Below are positions 51,188 through 63,749 of a stretch of DNA of 64,000 nucleotides, one piece after another (within the stretch, counting starts at the first letter, position 1; each line of letters starts with the position of its first letter). The notes under the pieces are model-generated. The model made no database searches, was not told where the DNA came from, and saw only the letters and a program-made list of their open reading frames with translations. The position numbers and the translations under genes are program-made. The DNA comes from Paramacrobiotus metropolitanus (Eukaryota; Tardigrada; Eutardigrada; Parachela; Macrobiotidae): positions 1,302,001 to 1,366,000 of the forward strand of contig NW_026570228.1 in NCBI RefSeq assembly GCF_019649055.1, written 5' to 3'.

Positions 51188-51472
51188 ATGTATACTGCGG
51201 CTGACGCTCATTTCGGCTTGCAAACATTTCGACCGTCATTCAACGAGCTAATGGACTTTCTTGCAAATCTCGCTAATAATCCAATGTTTAAGAACGAGAT
51301 CAATCGAGATCTACTGTTTAAACGAAACCTAGGACAAAATGATGAAAGCTTACTTACTTATACAAATTTTACCATGCCACAAATGTTCATGATCGCACCA
51401 GAAACGTGTACGGTAAATCGCACGACCGCGGAATTAAACAATAAAAATACCCAGGAAATTCGAGAAGTATGA
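51188..51472 (+). CDS. Unknown small frame, 94 residues
   Basis: ATG 51188 to TGA 51472 (MYTAADAHFGLQTFRPSFNE). Met- and Asn-rich with LMDFLANLANNPMFKNEIN. No family is recognised, and no splice signals were checked as convincing. It may be a chance frame or a gene fragment. From 51473 to 51965 there is no gene. Confidence 0.3.
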   Translation: MYTAADAHFGLQTFRPSFNELMDFLANLANNPMFKNEINRDLLFKRNLGQNDESLLTYTNFTMPQMFMIAPETCTVNRTTAELNNKNTQEIREV

Positions 51473-52274
51473 AACAGCATAAGAAAATTTAAAAAAGTGT
51501 ACTCGTAGTCGTATGGAAACTTAGTAAAGCATAAGAAACCTAGGAAAATTAAAAAGAAATGTAGAAAAATATGAACAAGAAAAGGTTATCATAAGTTATA
51601 ACAGCTAGCTCAACCCGATCATGGTCATCGGTTTATATTAGGTTTTTTGACAGTATCTCCAAAAAAGTCGAAATTTTTGAGTTGCTCGGTCAAGGGTACT
51701 CAGCGCTCATCAGGTGTCGTGCGCGACATTAATTCAGGAATTTCATGTTTGGCTCGAGCGCAACATTTCCAAATTTTTTGATTCTTGAGGTAAGACTATT
51801 CAGTCATGTATGTCACTTATGAGTCGATAATGTTATACAAGTACGTGTTAAAGTGCTGCATGTTCCCTGAGGTCAGCTGTCTGCTCTGTTTCTGTTATTT
51901 TACCATTCGAAGGTCAGTTGACACAGTTTTTTTCTTTTGCACCGTCACGCAGCCTACGCTCATTCTTAAGGCCTATTTATACTTGGGTGTAAGGCCGTCA
52001 CATCTCACGGAACTGATAAACTTTCACGAGTATACACACTTTCACATCTCCGTCACAGTGCACGTGACTGGGTTGGGAAGTATAAACACATAACCGGACA
52101 GTGTCCGGAAATTAGTTCCGTCAACTTTACGGACGTCAAAATCCGGTTTCGTCCGTCAAAATTCGAAAATAGAACTGGTTCTATTTTTTCAAGTTGACGG
52201 ACGTCAAATTCTGTTTTTCTGCACACGTCTTTCTTTATTCTCGCAAAAGATTCGCGAAGGTTCCCAAAGTTTGC

Positions 52275-52378
52275 AAGTACTCGCAGCGCAGTTTATGCCG
52301 GCTTTTGTATTAAGTACTCGCAGCGCAGTACTCGCAGCAAGTACTCGCAGCGCAGTTTATGCCGGCTTTTGTATTAGG
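52275..52378 (+). repeat. Tandem repeat in Harbinger 2
   Basis: The block AAGTACTCGCAGCGCAG, with or without TTTATGCCGGCTTTTGTATT, is repeated three to four times. Confidence 0.85.
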
Positions 52379-52458
52379 TATTTCGATCGACTTTATATTT
52401 AAAAACATCGACTTTTATATAACACGCTTTTATAACACGTTTTCACAACTTCTGAAAA

Positions 52459-53615
52459 ATGACCACGCTGGGCGACGAAGATTTTGATGAGGAGCAACAA
52501 CGAGAAGAAATGAAAGCAGCCGACGACGATATGAAAAGGGAGTTCTTGATCAAAGAAGTGCGTAAACGACCTGCTCTTTGGGATACTTCGCACGCTGAAT
52601 ACAAGTCACGAGGGAGTATGAAAAAGCTGTTGTGGGAGGAGGTGTCAGCGGCCATTGGAGATCCAGGTAAAACGGTTTCCGTATTATTTTAAACGGGACT
52701 TTTTAATGATATACGGTTATTATACATGATTATTGTGACCACATTATGACAATCATTCATAATCTAAAGTAATCTTATTTTAATTCCTTGTTTTATAATA
52801 TTAAGCATATTATCTTGATCTCTTTTATTGATTTTGTCGTAGCTGAGGTTTGCAAAAAACTATGGACGCAGCTTACGGACTACTATACGAAGCTGCTGAA
52901 AGAAATGGCGAAGCCGGTAAAGCTCCCGACCGGATCTGCAGCAAACCAAAAAGGGAAGAAAAAGAAAGAACCAGCCTAGCAGTATTTTCAAGAAATGGAA
53001 TTCCTGAGACCGGTAAAAGAAACCCGCAAGTAAGCATACAAACATTTTTTATTTACATTGGTTTAGTTATACAGTACGGCATATTTATTTTTGTACATAT
53101 CTTGCGTTATTTGAATTTTTAATATAATATTATTTAAATTTTATTCAGAACCACAACCAATCTTAAACGGCGCCTGGAAAATGAACCGGAAAGCTCAGAC
53201 ACAACGGTTCTAGAAGCTACCAGCTTTATAGCAAACACTCCAGTCGGCGAAGAGAACGTTTCATCGCAACCAGCATCTACCCCAACGCCGAAAAAGTCCC
53301 GAAACGAACTGTCTAAGGTGGCAACTGAAGATAAGCTGGAAGCTGCATTTCTAAGCTATGTCGATAAACTGGGGACACATTTGGACTCAAACAAGAACAC
53401 CGACTCGGAAACGAATAGCTGGTGTAAGTAGGCAAAGTGGTGTAAAAAAACTATAATAATCATAAAAGCGGACACATCATGTTAAAAAAATTTTGTTTTT
53501 AGGTGATTTAGTAAAGGCATCAGTTGTCAAACTGCGCCCTCGCAATCAACTGGAGCTTAAAAAAAGGGTGTTGGACTTGCTCCACGAGTACCAAATGTCA
53601 GAACTGGATGACTAA
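52459..53615 (+). CDS. MADF/BESS-type DNA-binding protein of Harbinger 2
   Basis: Exons 52459-52666, 52843-53029, 53149-53423 and 53503-53615. All four junctions keep phase, 261 codons in total. The MADF domain spans residues about 28-80: FLIKEVRKRPALWDTSHAEY and KKLLWEEVSAAIG, continuing in exon 2 with VCKKLWTQLTDYYTKLLKEM. A QYFQEMEFL block and a Thr/Pro-rich linker follow, and a C-terminal KLEAAFLSYVDKL and LKKRVLDLLHEYQM could be a BESS-like dimer helix. One in-frame TAG (52977-52979) breaks exon 2. It partners the transposase in TIR binding and nuclear import. Confidence 0.7.
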
Positions 53616-53910
53616 TTTCATTTCGACTTTTTCTCTTATACTAATTACGCCAGTAGAAGGTAGATGGAGTTTAACAAAGGTAGATGGAGGTGGGCTTTAA
53701 CAAATAATTTTTGGTTATTGCTTATCGTTAAAAGTTTAAATGTGCATTGGTTGTTATGGTTTCTATCTTTAATAAGTACAGTATTAGCACGCTGATATAC
53801 ATTGCACAGGTAGCCGTAAGTAGGATAATAAGTAATTGCAAATGTTTCGTGGCTTATTTACAACCAACCTTGATGTCGTTGCTAGTAAAAAACTCAGAAA
53901 CCACGGTGTA

Positions 53911-55315
53911 TTACTTTTTCCGCCCAAGTGCCATACGTTCTTGCCAAGAGACTTTACCCTGCTCGCTTAAAAAATAATCTCGCAAACAATCACGAATTTG
54001 AAGGGGTAAAGTTGCGGCACGATTCGAATAGTTTGACGTCTGTGGTCGAAACAAAGATTGGTCCGGGTTTATTCCCTGTCTCCAGGCTCCCTCCGAAATT
54101 GACCCATCCTCCTGTATGAGATCCGAATACGTGGGAGGGTTGTATTTCCGGCTAGTTACGGCAGCAGTCTGCTCTGTGCGTATCAAATAGTTATGTAGTG
54201 CCACGGTAGCTTTGATAATAATATCAACAGTTTCGGGGTCACACTGGAGTGGACAAGCCAGAATGCGCCAACGATTCACCAAAATGCCAAAGGCATTTTC
54301 TACGATGCGTCTTGCTCGGCTTAGCCGGTAATTGTATATTCGGCTGGCATCGTCCGGATTCTTTTCCGGGTATGGGCGCATTAGATTTTCTTTTAGTGGA
54401 AATGCAGCATCCGCTACAAATAAGTGCGGTGTTGGGACTTCTGTTCCAGGAAGTGGCTGCGGAGGAGGGAGACCAAGCTCGCCGGCGTCCAGAGCTTTGC
54501 CCAAAGCCGAAGCAGCAAAAGTACCACCATCACTCTGCCGACCGTAGCCGCCGATATCCACAATTTGAAAACAATAATCAGCATCTACGCATGCCAGTAA
54601 TACGATAGAGAAGTACTCCTTGTAATTGAAAAACTTCGATCCGGAATTATTTGGCGCCTGTAACAACATTTCACTTGTACAGATGTAGTATATATGATAT
54701 ATATAATTATATATATCGTATTGTAGTGACGATTTTTTACTGTTGTAAATAGTACTTAATATATTATATAGTTTTATATACTAGCATAATGGCCTACTAA
54801 ACTCACTGTGATTTCGACATGTTTGCCATCGATCGCTCCAACACAGTTCGGGAACTGCCACTTGTTCCAGAAGCGCACAGCAATTTCTCCCCATAAATGC
54901 GTTGTTGGAGGTGACACATATTCCTCAACCAGATTATCCCAAAATCGCTTTGCAGGTTTCGCGAAAAATAATGTTGACAGAGCTTTTAGACATTCGATAT
55001 CGCCGCGCAATACTACTTTGCGGAACACCATCAACTAAAATGCTGCGAAAAAAAAGGAAATAAGTACGCTCATCAAGTGTGTTAAAGAACCACAGACAAA
55101 CCTTAGTGTAAGCCCGGCCGCTCGTCAGGAGTAATTGGTACTAGATGGGTTTTTTTCCGGGTCAAATCTTTCTCCACCAGTTGTAACAAATGCTGATAAC
55201 GTTCCTTGGTCATCCGAAAATGCTCATAATGAAGTTCGGGATCATCAGAACGCAGGTCGTTTACCATGGTATTCAGTTCAGTTTTTGCAGCTCGCTCTTT
55301 GTAAAATTTTCGCAT
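53911..55315 (-). pseudogene. DDE_Tnp_4 (PIF/Harbinger) transposase, damaged
   Basis: Three blocks. 55103-55315 is the N-terminal helical part (RSDDPELHYEHFRMTKERYQ and LVPITPDERPGL). 54774-55034 has FWNKWQFPNCVGAIDGKHVE with the first catalytic Asp. 53911-54669 has IVDIGGYGRQSDGGTFAASA with the second Asp and ARRIVENAFGILVNRWRIL with Glu. An intron with GTGAGT donor and TTACAG acceptor separates the last two (about 54670-54800). The helix-turn-helix part between the first two blocks is missing or too decayed to see, so I call it a pseudogene. The catalytic part looks intact. Confidence 0.7.
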
Positions 55316-55707
55316 ATACAGTCGTCTCGGTAACCTTCGCTTTTTCGATCGAGAACGCCTTCGGGCTAAGAGAAACGCGGGCTAAGAGAACGCCTTCGGG
55401 CTAAGAGAATTAGCACCGTTTTATGTTATGTCCATGTTTTCTTTCGTACGTTCATTAGGACGTACATAAAATGCATTTCTGACGGACGTAAAGAAAAACG
55501 TGACTGAAGTGAAGTATAAATAGGCCTTTACGCTTCTGATTTCTGGAGACCTGTCTGCTACCTTTATTGGGAAAAATTTGTGTTTGTCTTTGCAGATTAT
55601 GTACTGACTGGCCTGTACGGAAGCTTGAATGTTGAAGTACCGGGGTGTCTGCGCAGACAGACCGCTGGGTTTTGTCAGCCGGTACCCGGAAGTCCATCGC
55701 GTCAGCC

Positions 55708-57312
55708 ATGTTTTCCTTACGGACCAGTCAGATCAACGTTGTGAGCGACAACAATATGCTGCTGTACGGAGTGTGTGTAGTGGACGTGGCCGACACCGGT
55801 GTCTACATCGGTCTACTGTGCCGCGACCGTCGCCGCGAACTCATCCCTTTCAACAGGTTCTTCCTATCCCAACTCAGAGAATACACAACATTTGATTGGG
55901 AGACGGAATCATGGGAGACGGTTCTGGTGGAAGTGCTGCGTCGTGAATATCCCGGTGGTGCGTGGCGCTGGGGGCCCAGGAAAAGCATCAATCCGTCGGT
56001 GTCAACCTTGGCGTGCTGGTCGAACTGTACCGTGGTTGTCGTTCAGGGGCAGGATGACACCAGCGCCACCTTGGACGGACATTTTCCCCAACATCGCTTT
56101 CGCTTTCAGGTGCCGGACTATTGGTGGGCGGGGCCATCGAAGGAGCGACAGCGGGTTCCGCATGTGACGCTGCTAGTGTGTATTCCACCGGGTCGCTTTG
56201 CGAAGCGCAGTATGCTCCTGATTGTCGCGGGGCATCAGCAGCACATCTACTGCAGGTGAGAAATAGGGCGAGCACGGATTGGTTCCATGTTTTCGACTGG
56301 CAAGGTCAATCTGCCGGCCAGGTGGTCTGCGTCGACATCGTGGACGGGCAGTTGCAGTATATCGTGGACCTGCACGATAGCGTCTCGCTTCCGCAGCTTG
56401 AAGACCCGGCACAGGTTCGTCGACTTTGAAACCTGTTGTTATTAACTTATTATGATACGATTACAGTGATGTCATGGGAAAATGTGATTGTCGTTCACTT
56501 TCCTCAACTTGCTCAGCCTTGCTGACTTGTTGTTATGATTGCTTACAGAAGATCGTTGAGCCACTGCACCGTGCGTTAATTCTCTTACTTCCTTTTTTCT
56601 TGCGGGAGACGTTGGCTTCGGTTGAACCGGGATGATGGATGGATCCCCGACACTAGGAGTGGATGTGTGGGCCAGTGTGGCAGGAAGTTTTTGCCCATCT
56701 GGACGCAGTAACACGGACCCTGATGTGCGCTCGGTGTGCTGCACGCGGGAGCCTATTCTGGACGCGCTTGCTCTGGCTGATATTATCATCGAGATAAGCG
56801 TTGCCAGCGATCATCTGCAATGTTTCGACTGCAGAGGACACACCCTAACTGCGCCCATCTTCAGTTGCCTGCATCCCTCCATCAAACACGTTATCCTGCA
56901 TGTCCGCTGCCCCAAGAACTACTTCGGTTTACCTGACATCATTGCTTTGCTAGACATGATTCAGTACATAGCGCGCGTTCGTCCCGGAGTCCACCTTACG
57001 GCCGTGTGTGTTGTCGGCATCAGCAGTTTAATGGTGGATGGCGGCTATTTTCTTGTTGATCCGAATAATACGGGGCCCGAGGCCCGTGCAGTGCATAATC
57101 CCGTAGAATTTAACGGAACCGGGATGCAGCTTTTTAAAGTTGTGAACTAGAACCGAGGCACCGGCATACTGCGCTTCACAAAAAGCCCCGATGGAACGTT
57201 TATCGGCAGCGTCACATTTGAAACCCCCGTTGCTCCTCCATCGTTGCTTGCTCCGCCCATCAGTGGCTTAGCACAGACCGGTAGCGGTGTTAGTCTGTGT
57301 CAGTCTAGGTAG
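55708..57312 (+). pseudogene. F-box family gene B, decayed
   Basis: Exon 1 (55708-56414) has the N-terminal module: MFSLRTSQINVVSDNNMLLY, DVADTGVYIGLLCRDRRREL, VEVLRREYPGGAWRWGPRK. A frame change lies near 56215, and the end is VCVDIVDGQLQYIVDLHDS with donor CAG|GTTCGT. Exon 2 starts 56549 (KIVEPLHRALI). The F-box region is split over frames by at least two indels near 56630-56750, then LTAPIFSCLHPSIKHVILHV to a TAG at 57148. The last exon is absent. The family is described at the intact copy (61204-63749). Confidence 0.7.
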
Positions 57313-57642
57313 CGCCGCTGTCATCCTGCCCCTGGATAACGGCCACGGTACAGTGCATCAACCACAATAATGAGACTGACAGTAGCGGATTGATGATTTT
57401 ACCCGGCCACGGACGCACCACACCGCAAAGATATTCACGACGCAACACTTCCACCGAAACCGAGAATTTACCGAATATGATATTGAGCTCATGCTCACGA
57501 TCATATTCGGTAAATTCACTGTTCTTGGATTGGAGACCCTGTTGAAAGGGATGAATCCTCGGCGACGGTCTTTGCACAGCAGATTTTGTGCCAGCAAATC
57601 CGCACTTAGATTCGATACAAATGCATGAAATATGCAGAACAA
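57305..57642 (-). pseudogene. Fragment of the F-box family N-terminal module
   Basis: Two overlapping frames carry LLCKDRRRGFIPFNRVSNPR and VEVLRREYLCGVVRPWPGK, the start of the N-terminal module, in opposite orientation to gene B. An inverted 28-base repeat at about 57460-57520 (AATTTACCGAATATGAT...) sits in it. From 57643 to 58063 no gene is seen. Confidence 0.65.
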
Positions 57643-58063
57643 GAAAATCCGCAGAAAGAACTAACAGGCACTAAGGTGGGAGGGACCAGCAGGGCAACCA
57701 TTCAATGGCTAGAATAATTATCGTCTTAGTTGTTCGCTGAACATCGCTCAGTGAACTTGGGTGAAGTTGTGTACAGTCCCACATTGGACTAGCTTCTGTT
57801 GCTGCTGTTTTGCCACTCGAAAGACAGCCGATATACGTTTCTCCTTTCCAAATCTGTTGTCTACATTCCGGCGACTGTTTGCATTTGTTTTGCTTGACAG
57901 GTACGGAAAATCTTTTGGCTAGTATCACGTCGTGCGGATTGCGCTGGTCATTGATAACTGAACAGTGAACACGTTGAGTTGTTTGACAGCTGAGCAGTTA
58001 GTAAAGGGTCTTGATTTGCATCGTTAACATTCTTTGTTCGCAGACTGTACTTCGAACGCCAAT

Positions 58064-60621
58064 ATGTCTTCAGCCCGCGCCCGAGACATCAACGTTATGG
58101 GCGACAATAACGTCTTGCTGTACGGGCGTGTGGTGGACGTGGCGGACAACGGGCTCTACATCAACCTACTGTGCCCCAAAGGTCAACGCGAATTCTTCCC
58201 CTTCCAATAGGTCTTCCTCTCCCAGCGCTGTACCCAACAAGATTTCATGTGGAATCCACCGAAAGAAAGCGTCGAAGTGCTGCGCCGTGATGGTCTTGGT
58301 GGGCCGTGGCGTTGGTGGCCCGCAAAACTGATCAGTCCGACGAGGAAGTGGGACTCATCGTTCCGGCCACGGTTCTGGAGAGACTGCATGGTGGCGATCG
58401 CTCAGGGTCTGGAGGACGACGGGGTCGCGTGGACGGACATCGTCCCATGCACCGCATCCGCTGTCTCGTGCGAAGGAACGCGAATCCGATGCAAATGTGG
58501 TTGCCGCCGCCAGAGACGCGTCTCGGGTATGCCAAACCGGGACGTTTTGTTAAGTGGCGTATGCTGCCGCTGCCCGTGGACTGTCATGGAGCGTCAACAG
58601 CACAGATGTTGCACTTGATAAAGGAATATTATGGGAGAAATACCGCTGAAGGATACGTGGTCAGTGTTGACGTTGCGGATGCGGAGGTGCAGTGTGTTGT
58701 GGAGCTTGGTGATGACTGTGATGGTATCGGGTTGCCGCAGAAGCAGGTTGGTAAAGGCCTTGTTACGCTAAGCTGCAGTCCTCAATTTTTTTTGGGTACT
58801 TACTTACTTTTGCCCGGTTCTACGGCAAGCAATTTTTTGACGTGCTTTAGACATCGTCGGAGCACAACACGCCGTCTTTAGAGCGGCATGTTTCAGTATA
58901 CTTATGGAGCCCCTTTTTATGTACATTTACACGTCTAATATACATGGTCTACGAAACTATATTATGGCTTTTTGAAACTCAAAAAACAACCATCCAAAGG
59001 ACATCTTTTGGATGAAGAAGACATGGGCGCTTTTTTCTCGAATAGAACCGGGTTGGGGTTCTGGGTACATATGACTTTGTGTCAGTTACTACCTGTAAAG
59101 TAGTATCCGTTGCTTATCGCTTATTGGCTCAAATCAAGCACCAGGCGGCCTACCATTCTCCCGATCCAAAATTGCTAATACCAAGCCTGCGCCCTGCTTT
59201 TAATTTTTTCTCAAGGTCTACTGTTGCTGATCGCTGCGTTTTGTAACAGGGAATCCTGCAGCCATTGTACAACATGCTTAGCAATCGCCTTCCGGGTATT
59301 CTGCACGAGATGGCGGCTTCTATCGAACTGGGAATTACCGATGGACCACCAGCGCTTAGCGTGGATGTATTTCAACAAGTCTTTGCCCATCTGGACACGC
59401 TGACGCAGAACAAATTGCGCGCGGTGCATTCCAAGTGGAAAGATATTCTGGACAAAGCGGCTCCTATGAAGGCTCACATTGTCATCGAGACGGGCGAAAA
59501 TCTTTCTAATTTGCAGTATTATTTAACTGCTCCCATCTTCAAATGTTTGCGCCCCTCTACTAAGCAAGTTATCATCCATGACCGCAAGCACTGTTTCGAC
59601 ATGACGGACTTCGTCGCCGTGTTGGACATGTTGGACTATATGGCGCGAACCTATCCCGGGATTCGTCTGACAGGGATGTACGTGGTCGGCGTCACGAACT
59701 TGTCGTCAGAATGCGGCCGAAGCAATGAGCACTGGAGGTTGGTAGAATGCGATGTGCACCCTCCAAACGAATATTTCGGGACCCCGCGTGCCGCGTCTGG
59801 TCTTCTGGCTGACTTGACCGAAACCCGCCGCGATCTACCCTGCGATTTTATACATCTGGTGCGCTGCCGAGTGTGTGTGCGCTACTACTTGGTCGAACAT
59901 TGCGAAAGTTTGAAAGGATCCTTGCAGCTGGATGTCGACATGCCCATGACGCGTCAGCCGCTGCGCGGGGACTTTGCGTCCACGGTGTGGGAGGCGGTGG
60001 AAGCGGCGCTACCGGAACCTAGTGAAGAAGAGATGCAGGCGTTAGCGCAGTGGTTGACGGTGGTGGCGTCCGATGAGTTCAAACAACTATATCGCAAAAT
60101 GGTGTTCAGAGTGAGTGAGACCCTTAAGAATTTAAAAACTTAATAATAATGAATAAATTTGCCATCTTTGCTAATTTTTTCTGAACGTGTTTTACTCAGA
60201 TTACATCCGGCACTGTCTGGCAGTTATTCCTTAGAGAAACTGCAGTGTTTCTAGAGTGACGATCGGTTTTCCGTAAAGCTGGTTGTTCTTAAATGCTATG
60301 CATGACGCAAACCGGATATCGTCAGTATACGTTATTCTGTTTCTGAAAACGATCAACGCATTCAAGTTTTGATTTGTAGAATGATTTTTATGCTGTCATG
60401 CCATGATCCGAGTTGCTAATCCATTTCCGGTCAACTGTAATTGCTGTTTATAGGTGTTGTGCGCAACGCAGACCGCGGATCCACGTCCTTCCTCGGCATA
60501 CCACGGGAAGAAATGGTGCACGGACGGACTACAGGGGTTGCGCTTGGAGAAACTGTCCCGCATGACGCTGCGATTTCTGCTCATTCTACCTGAATTTCTG
60601 CACAGGTGTTTTCCCAAGTAG
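58064..60621 (+). CDS. F-box family gene C, three exons, exon 1 broken
   Basis: Exons 58064-58746, 59250-60110 and 60454-60621. Exon 1 begins MSSARARDINVMGDNNVLLY. It has a TAG at 58208-58210 and a one-base frame change near 58445, then continues to VVSVDVADAEVQCVVELGDD. Exon 2 (GILQPLYNMLSNRLPGILHE) is open, with the F-box LSVDVFQQVFAHLDTLTQNK and LRAVHSKWKDILD, and a leucine-rich repeat-like middle (LTAPIFKCLRPSTKQVIIHD). Exon 3 is VLCATQTADPRPSSAYHGKK and onward to TAG. All junctions are phase 0. F-box proteins link substrates to SCF ubiquitin ligases. Exon 2 could still be used from an internal start, with the first module lost. Confidence 0.75.
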
Positions 60622-61203
60622 CCAGACAGCTGGTATCTTCGGATTCGGCATAACAGGGGCACTCTCCTCCCAACGGGTGCGTTGCAATAGATTCTCTTTT
60701 TTCTCACTGTTGTCGCGGCGTTTGTTTTAGCCTTTTGGGTGTTCAAATTGGCGGCCCGCTTGTGTTTTCTTTACCAAAACCTTTTCTTATCATCTGATGC
60801 TGTTTAGACTCTAATTCTGCATAATAGTTTTAATTTCGAAAATAGCGTGATAGCATTTGCTGTAATCTTTATGCTGATTTTAATAAACTAAAAGCATGCA
60901 CCGGTTGGTTCATTGAAGAAACGGTTACCCGTGTGCAGCTGCCGTTTTCGATAACTTGTCTGCTATCTTTACTACGTAATTAGACAGATCAGCTTTTTTC
61001 CCGAAGTTATGGTAATTCAGGAAATTCACATCTTTTGCTGACCAACAATTCCCAAAAAATGGCGAAGTGATGTCGGGTATTCTAATTTTTTTGGTTATTT
61101 TCGACATACAAAAAAAAACAGTAAAATCTTCAAAGCAAAGCACAAACGGAAACGCAAACCGGAGTGGTCCACAACGCTAACACAGATGCAGCGATAAAAC
61201 AGA
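60622..61203. other. Gap between convergent F-box genes
   Basis: 3' regions of genes C and D. No gene is seen. Confidence 0.5.
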
Positions 61204-63749
61204 TTATTTCAAGACAATATTTAACGGAGAACCGCCACTGTCACTCGGACCAGTGAGCAGTTTCGAAAGGCGACGGCCAAGGAGCAGCAGGAAGCGCAGT
61301 GAAAAACGGGACAGCTCTTCCCAGCGCAGATCCTGCAATCCATCCTTGCACCATTTCTTCCCACGAAGAAGCGACGACGGACGCGGATCCGCCGTCTGTG
61401 TCGTGCACAGCACCTGTCAAGCAACCGAATACGCTTAAATGAAAACCGCTCTGAATTCTGTATTTCCCTTAATGATCGATCCATATTTCGAAAAATCATA
61501 TAAATGGGTGCACCTTTCCTAACTGCTGACTACCAGTTAACGGTGTTCGCGGGCTACCGTTCTTACGCGCTGTTACATTACTACTTACAGGTTCCGAGCC
61601 GTTATGCTGCTTGAAAATTTTGTTCTTCAAAAGCTGATTATATTTTGATTTACAAATTTTCAGTTTTTGATCAGATTTTGTTATTAAGGTTCAGGTCGTT
61701 GCATCTACGGGCCGACTACGGCAGATTCAACACCTTTCGTAAGTCAAAGCCTTAAGCTTATTAAGTACTGACTAGCCGGGAGGCCAGACACTGTATGTGA
61801 CCGTATTGTGCAGATGTCCATTCATAAGATGTTTCGAAGTGATGATACGTAATTCGAGCCAAGCCAGAGGCAAACGCTTACTCACTTTGCAGACCGCCAT
61901 GCGATGCAACGCGTGGTTGTCCTCCGCCTCGATCGCCGCCAACCACGCCGACAGTGCCCGCGAAGCGGCTTCGCTGGGAGCCGGTAAGGCCGCTTCCACC
62001 GCTTCCCACACTGTCGACGCCACATCTCCGCCCACCGGCACACGCGTCCAGGGCAAATCAACATCCAGCTCCAGGCTGGTATCCCAGATCTTCAGCAGTT
62101 TCGTCAAATCATACTGCAGGCGCACCCTACACCGGACCAGATGGATAGCATTACAAGGCAGATCCCGGAACGCTGCGATCAGATCGCCCAAGTGGCCGCT
62201 GAAGCCATTCCCGGCGCCTGGCTTGTGCACCTCACAGGCTTGCGGGTCCGTGGAGAAAACGGGATGGCGCGGTTGCGAAAACAAATTCGTAACGCCGGCC
62301 ACGTACACTCCGGTTAGACGGATCCCGGGGCGGTTTTGTGCTACGTAGTGAATCATGTCCAGCATGGTATAAAATTCCGGCACGTGGATGCTCTGCTCGC
62401 GGTCATGGAGGATAACATTCTTCGTGGAGGAGCGCAGGCGCTTAAAGATGAGTGCCGTGAGGATGTACTGTAAATCAAGCAGCTGTGGGTTAGTACCACC
62501 CGTCTCGATGATAATGTTGGCCGTCAAATCGGGAAAGTCCAGAACAGCGTCCCACGCTGGGCACACCGCGCGCAGCTGGATTTGTGTCGGCGTGTCCAAG
62601 TGGGTAAACACTTCCTGCCACTCGTCCAGCCGCAGTACACAGCATTCATCCATCGTCCCCAAAACATTCACACACTTAACAGGAGCTTGAATCGCACGCA
62701 AGATACCAGGAAGACCCCGGATTAGTGCATTGTGCATCGCCCGCACAATTTTCTATGAATGATGCATAAAAAAACTGAATTAGAAAATTAGCATTCGAGC
62801 CTTTTTTTCAATCCACGCATTCTTAATCACAATTTGTGATAAAAGCGAAATCTAGCAACGCAGTTATAACTGGTCTGTCAAACTGTAAAATGAATCGGAT
62901 CATTCAGCATTGTATTTTTGTGCAATAACCGGGCTAAGAATGATTCACGGGGTAAGAACTAAGATAACGACAAACCTGTGCCACGTCTTGGGTCTGTGGC
63001 GGCGGAAATTCCTCCGGACGCCCGTAGCTATCTTGAGTATCGCCTACCTCCACAATATACTGCACCTGCTCATCCGCGACATCAACCCAGACCACTTGAC
63101 CTTTGGAGTCACGTCGCCACATTGTCTGCAGATCCTGTATCACCTGCACCAGCTGCGCCACTGACGCCCCACGACACTCAAGGGGAAACGGCATGTTGCA
63201 CTTCACAAAGCGCCCCGGTCCAACGCGCAAGGGCAACGTCAGCCGCGACCACATAAAATGTATCGGCCGCTGCTCCGTCCACCAGTTATCCGGCACGGGA
63301 TCGCGGATACGGTGCTTGGGGACGATGTCCGTCCAGGTAACACCACCCTCGCTCTCGCCCTCAACCACGGCCACAGTGGAGCACTCCCAGAACTCACACC
63401 AATACGATGCGTCCCAAATTCGTGCAGGATTTATCATTTTTGCGGGACACCAGCGCCATGGCCCGTCGGGACACTCACGTCGGAGCACTTCCACGGGAAG
63501 GGGCTCGGTCTGATTCCAATACCTATTCAGGCAGCGCTCGGAAAGGGAGACCCTGTTTAACGACACGAATTCGCGTCGACGCCCGGGACACAGCAAATCG
63601 ATGTGGAGCCCGTTATCCGCCACGTCCACCACGCGGCCGAACAGCAGGGTGCGGTTGTCCCCCACAATGTTGATGTCACGGGCTCGTTCCACAGTGACAA
63701 ACATGGCTTTGGTAATGGGTGTCCGGGCATAACCGAAAATGCAAAGCAT
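61204..63749 (-). CDS. F-box family gene D, intact three-exon gene
   Basis: Exons 62976-63749, 61886-62752 and 61204-61413, all phase 0, give 616 residues. Met at 63704 is an alternative start that fits paralogue C better. The N-terminal module (about 1-258) has DVADNGLHIDLLCPGRRREF, VEVLRRECPDGPWRWCPAK and VWVDVADEQVQYIVEVGDT. The aromatic GPWRWCPAK block looks Tudor/Agenet-like, a guess. The F-box is at about 298-332 (LRLDEWQEVFTHLDTPTQIQ). A leucine-rich region (ILTALIFKRLRSSTKNVILH, RPGIRLTGVYVAGVTNLFS) follows, and exon 3 has VLCTTQTADPRPSSLLRGKK. It probably recruits a target to a Cullin-1 ligase, the target being unknown. It is the reference for the other copies in this window. Confidence 0.82.

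Larger units (their letters stand above)
51969..55527. mobile_element. PIF/Harbinger DNA transposon 2
   Basis: A 3,559-bp element with short TIRs AGGCCTATTTATACTT, flanked by TTA on both sides (51966-51968 and 55528-55530), the classic TWA duplication. It encodes a MADF-type protein in four exons (plus) and a DDE transposase (minus). Subterminal regions hold repeats: ACGGACGTCAAA-type at about 52120-52210, a 45-base tandem at 52275-52378 and a GGGCTAAGAGAA tandem at about 55365-55410. Confidence 0.88.
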
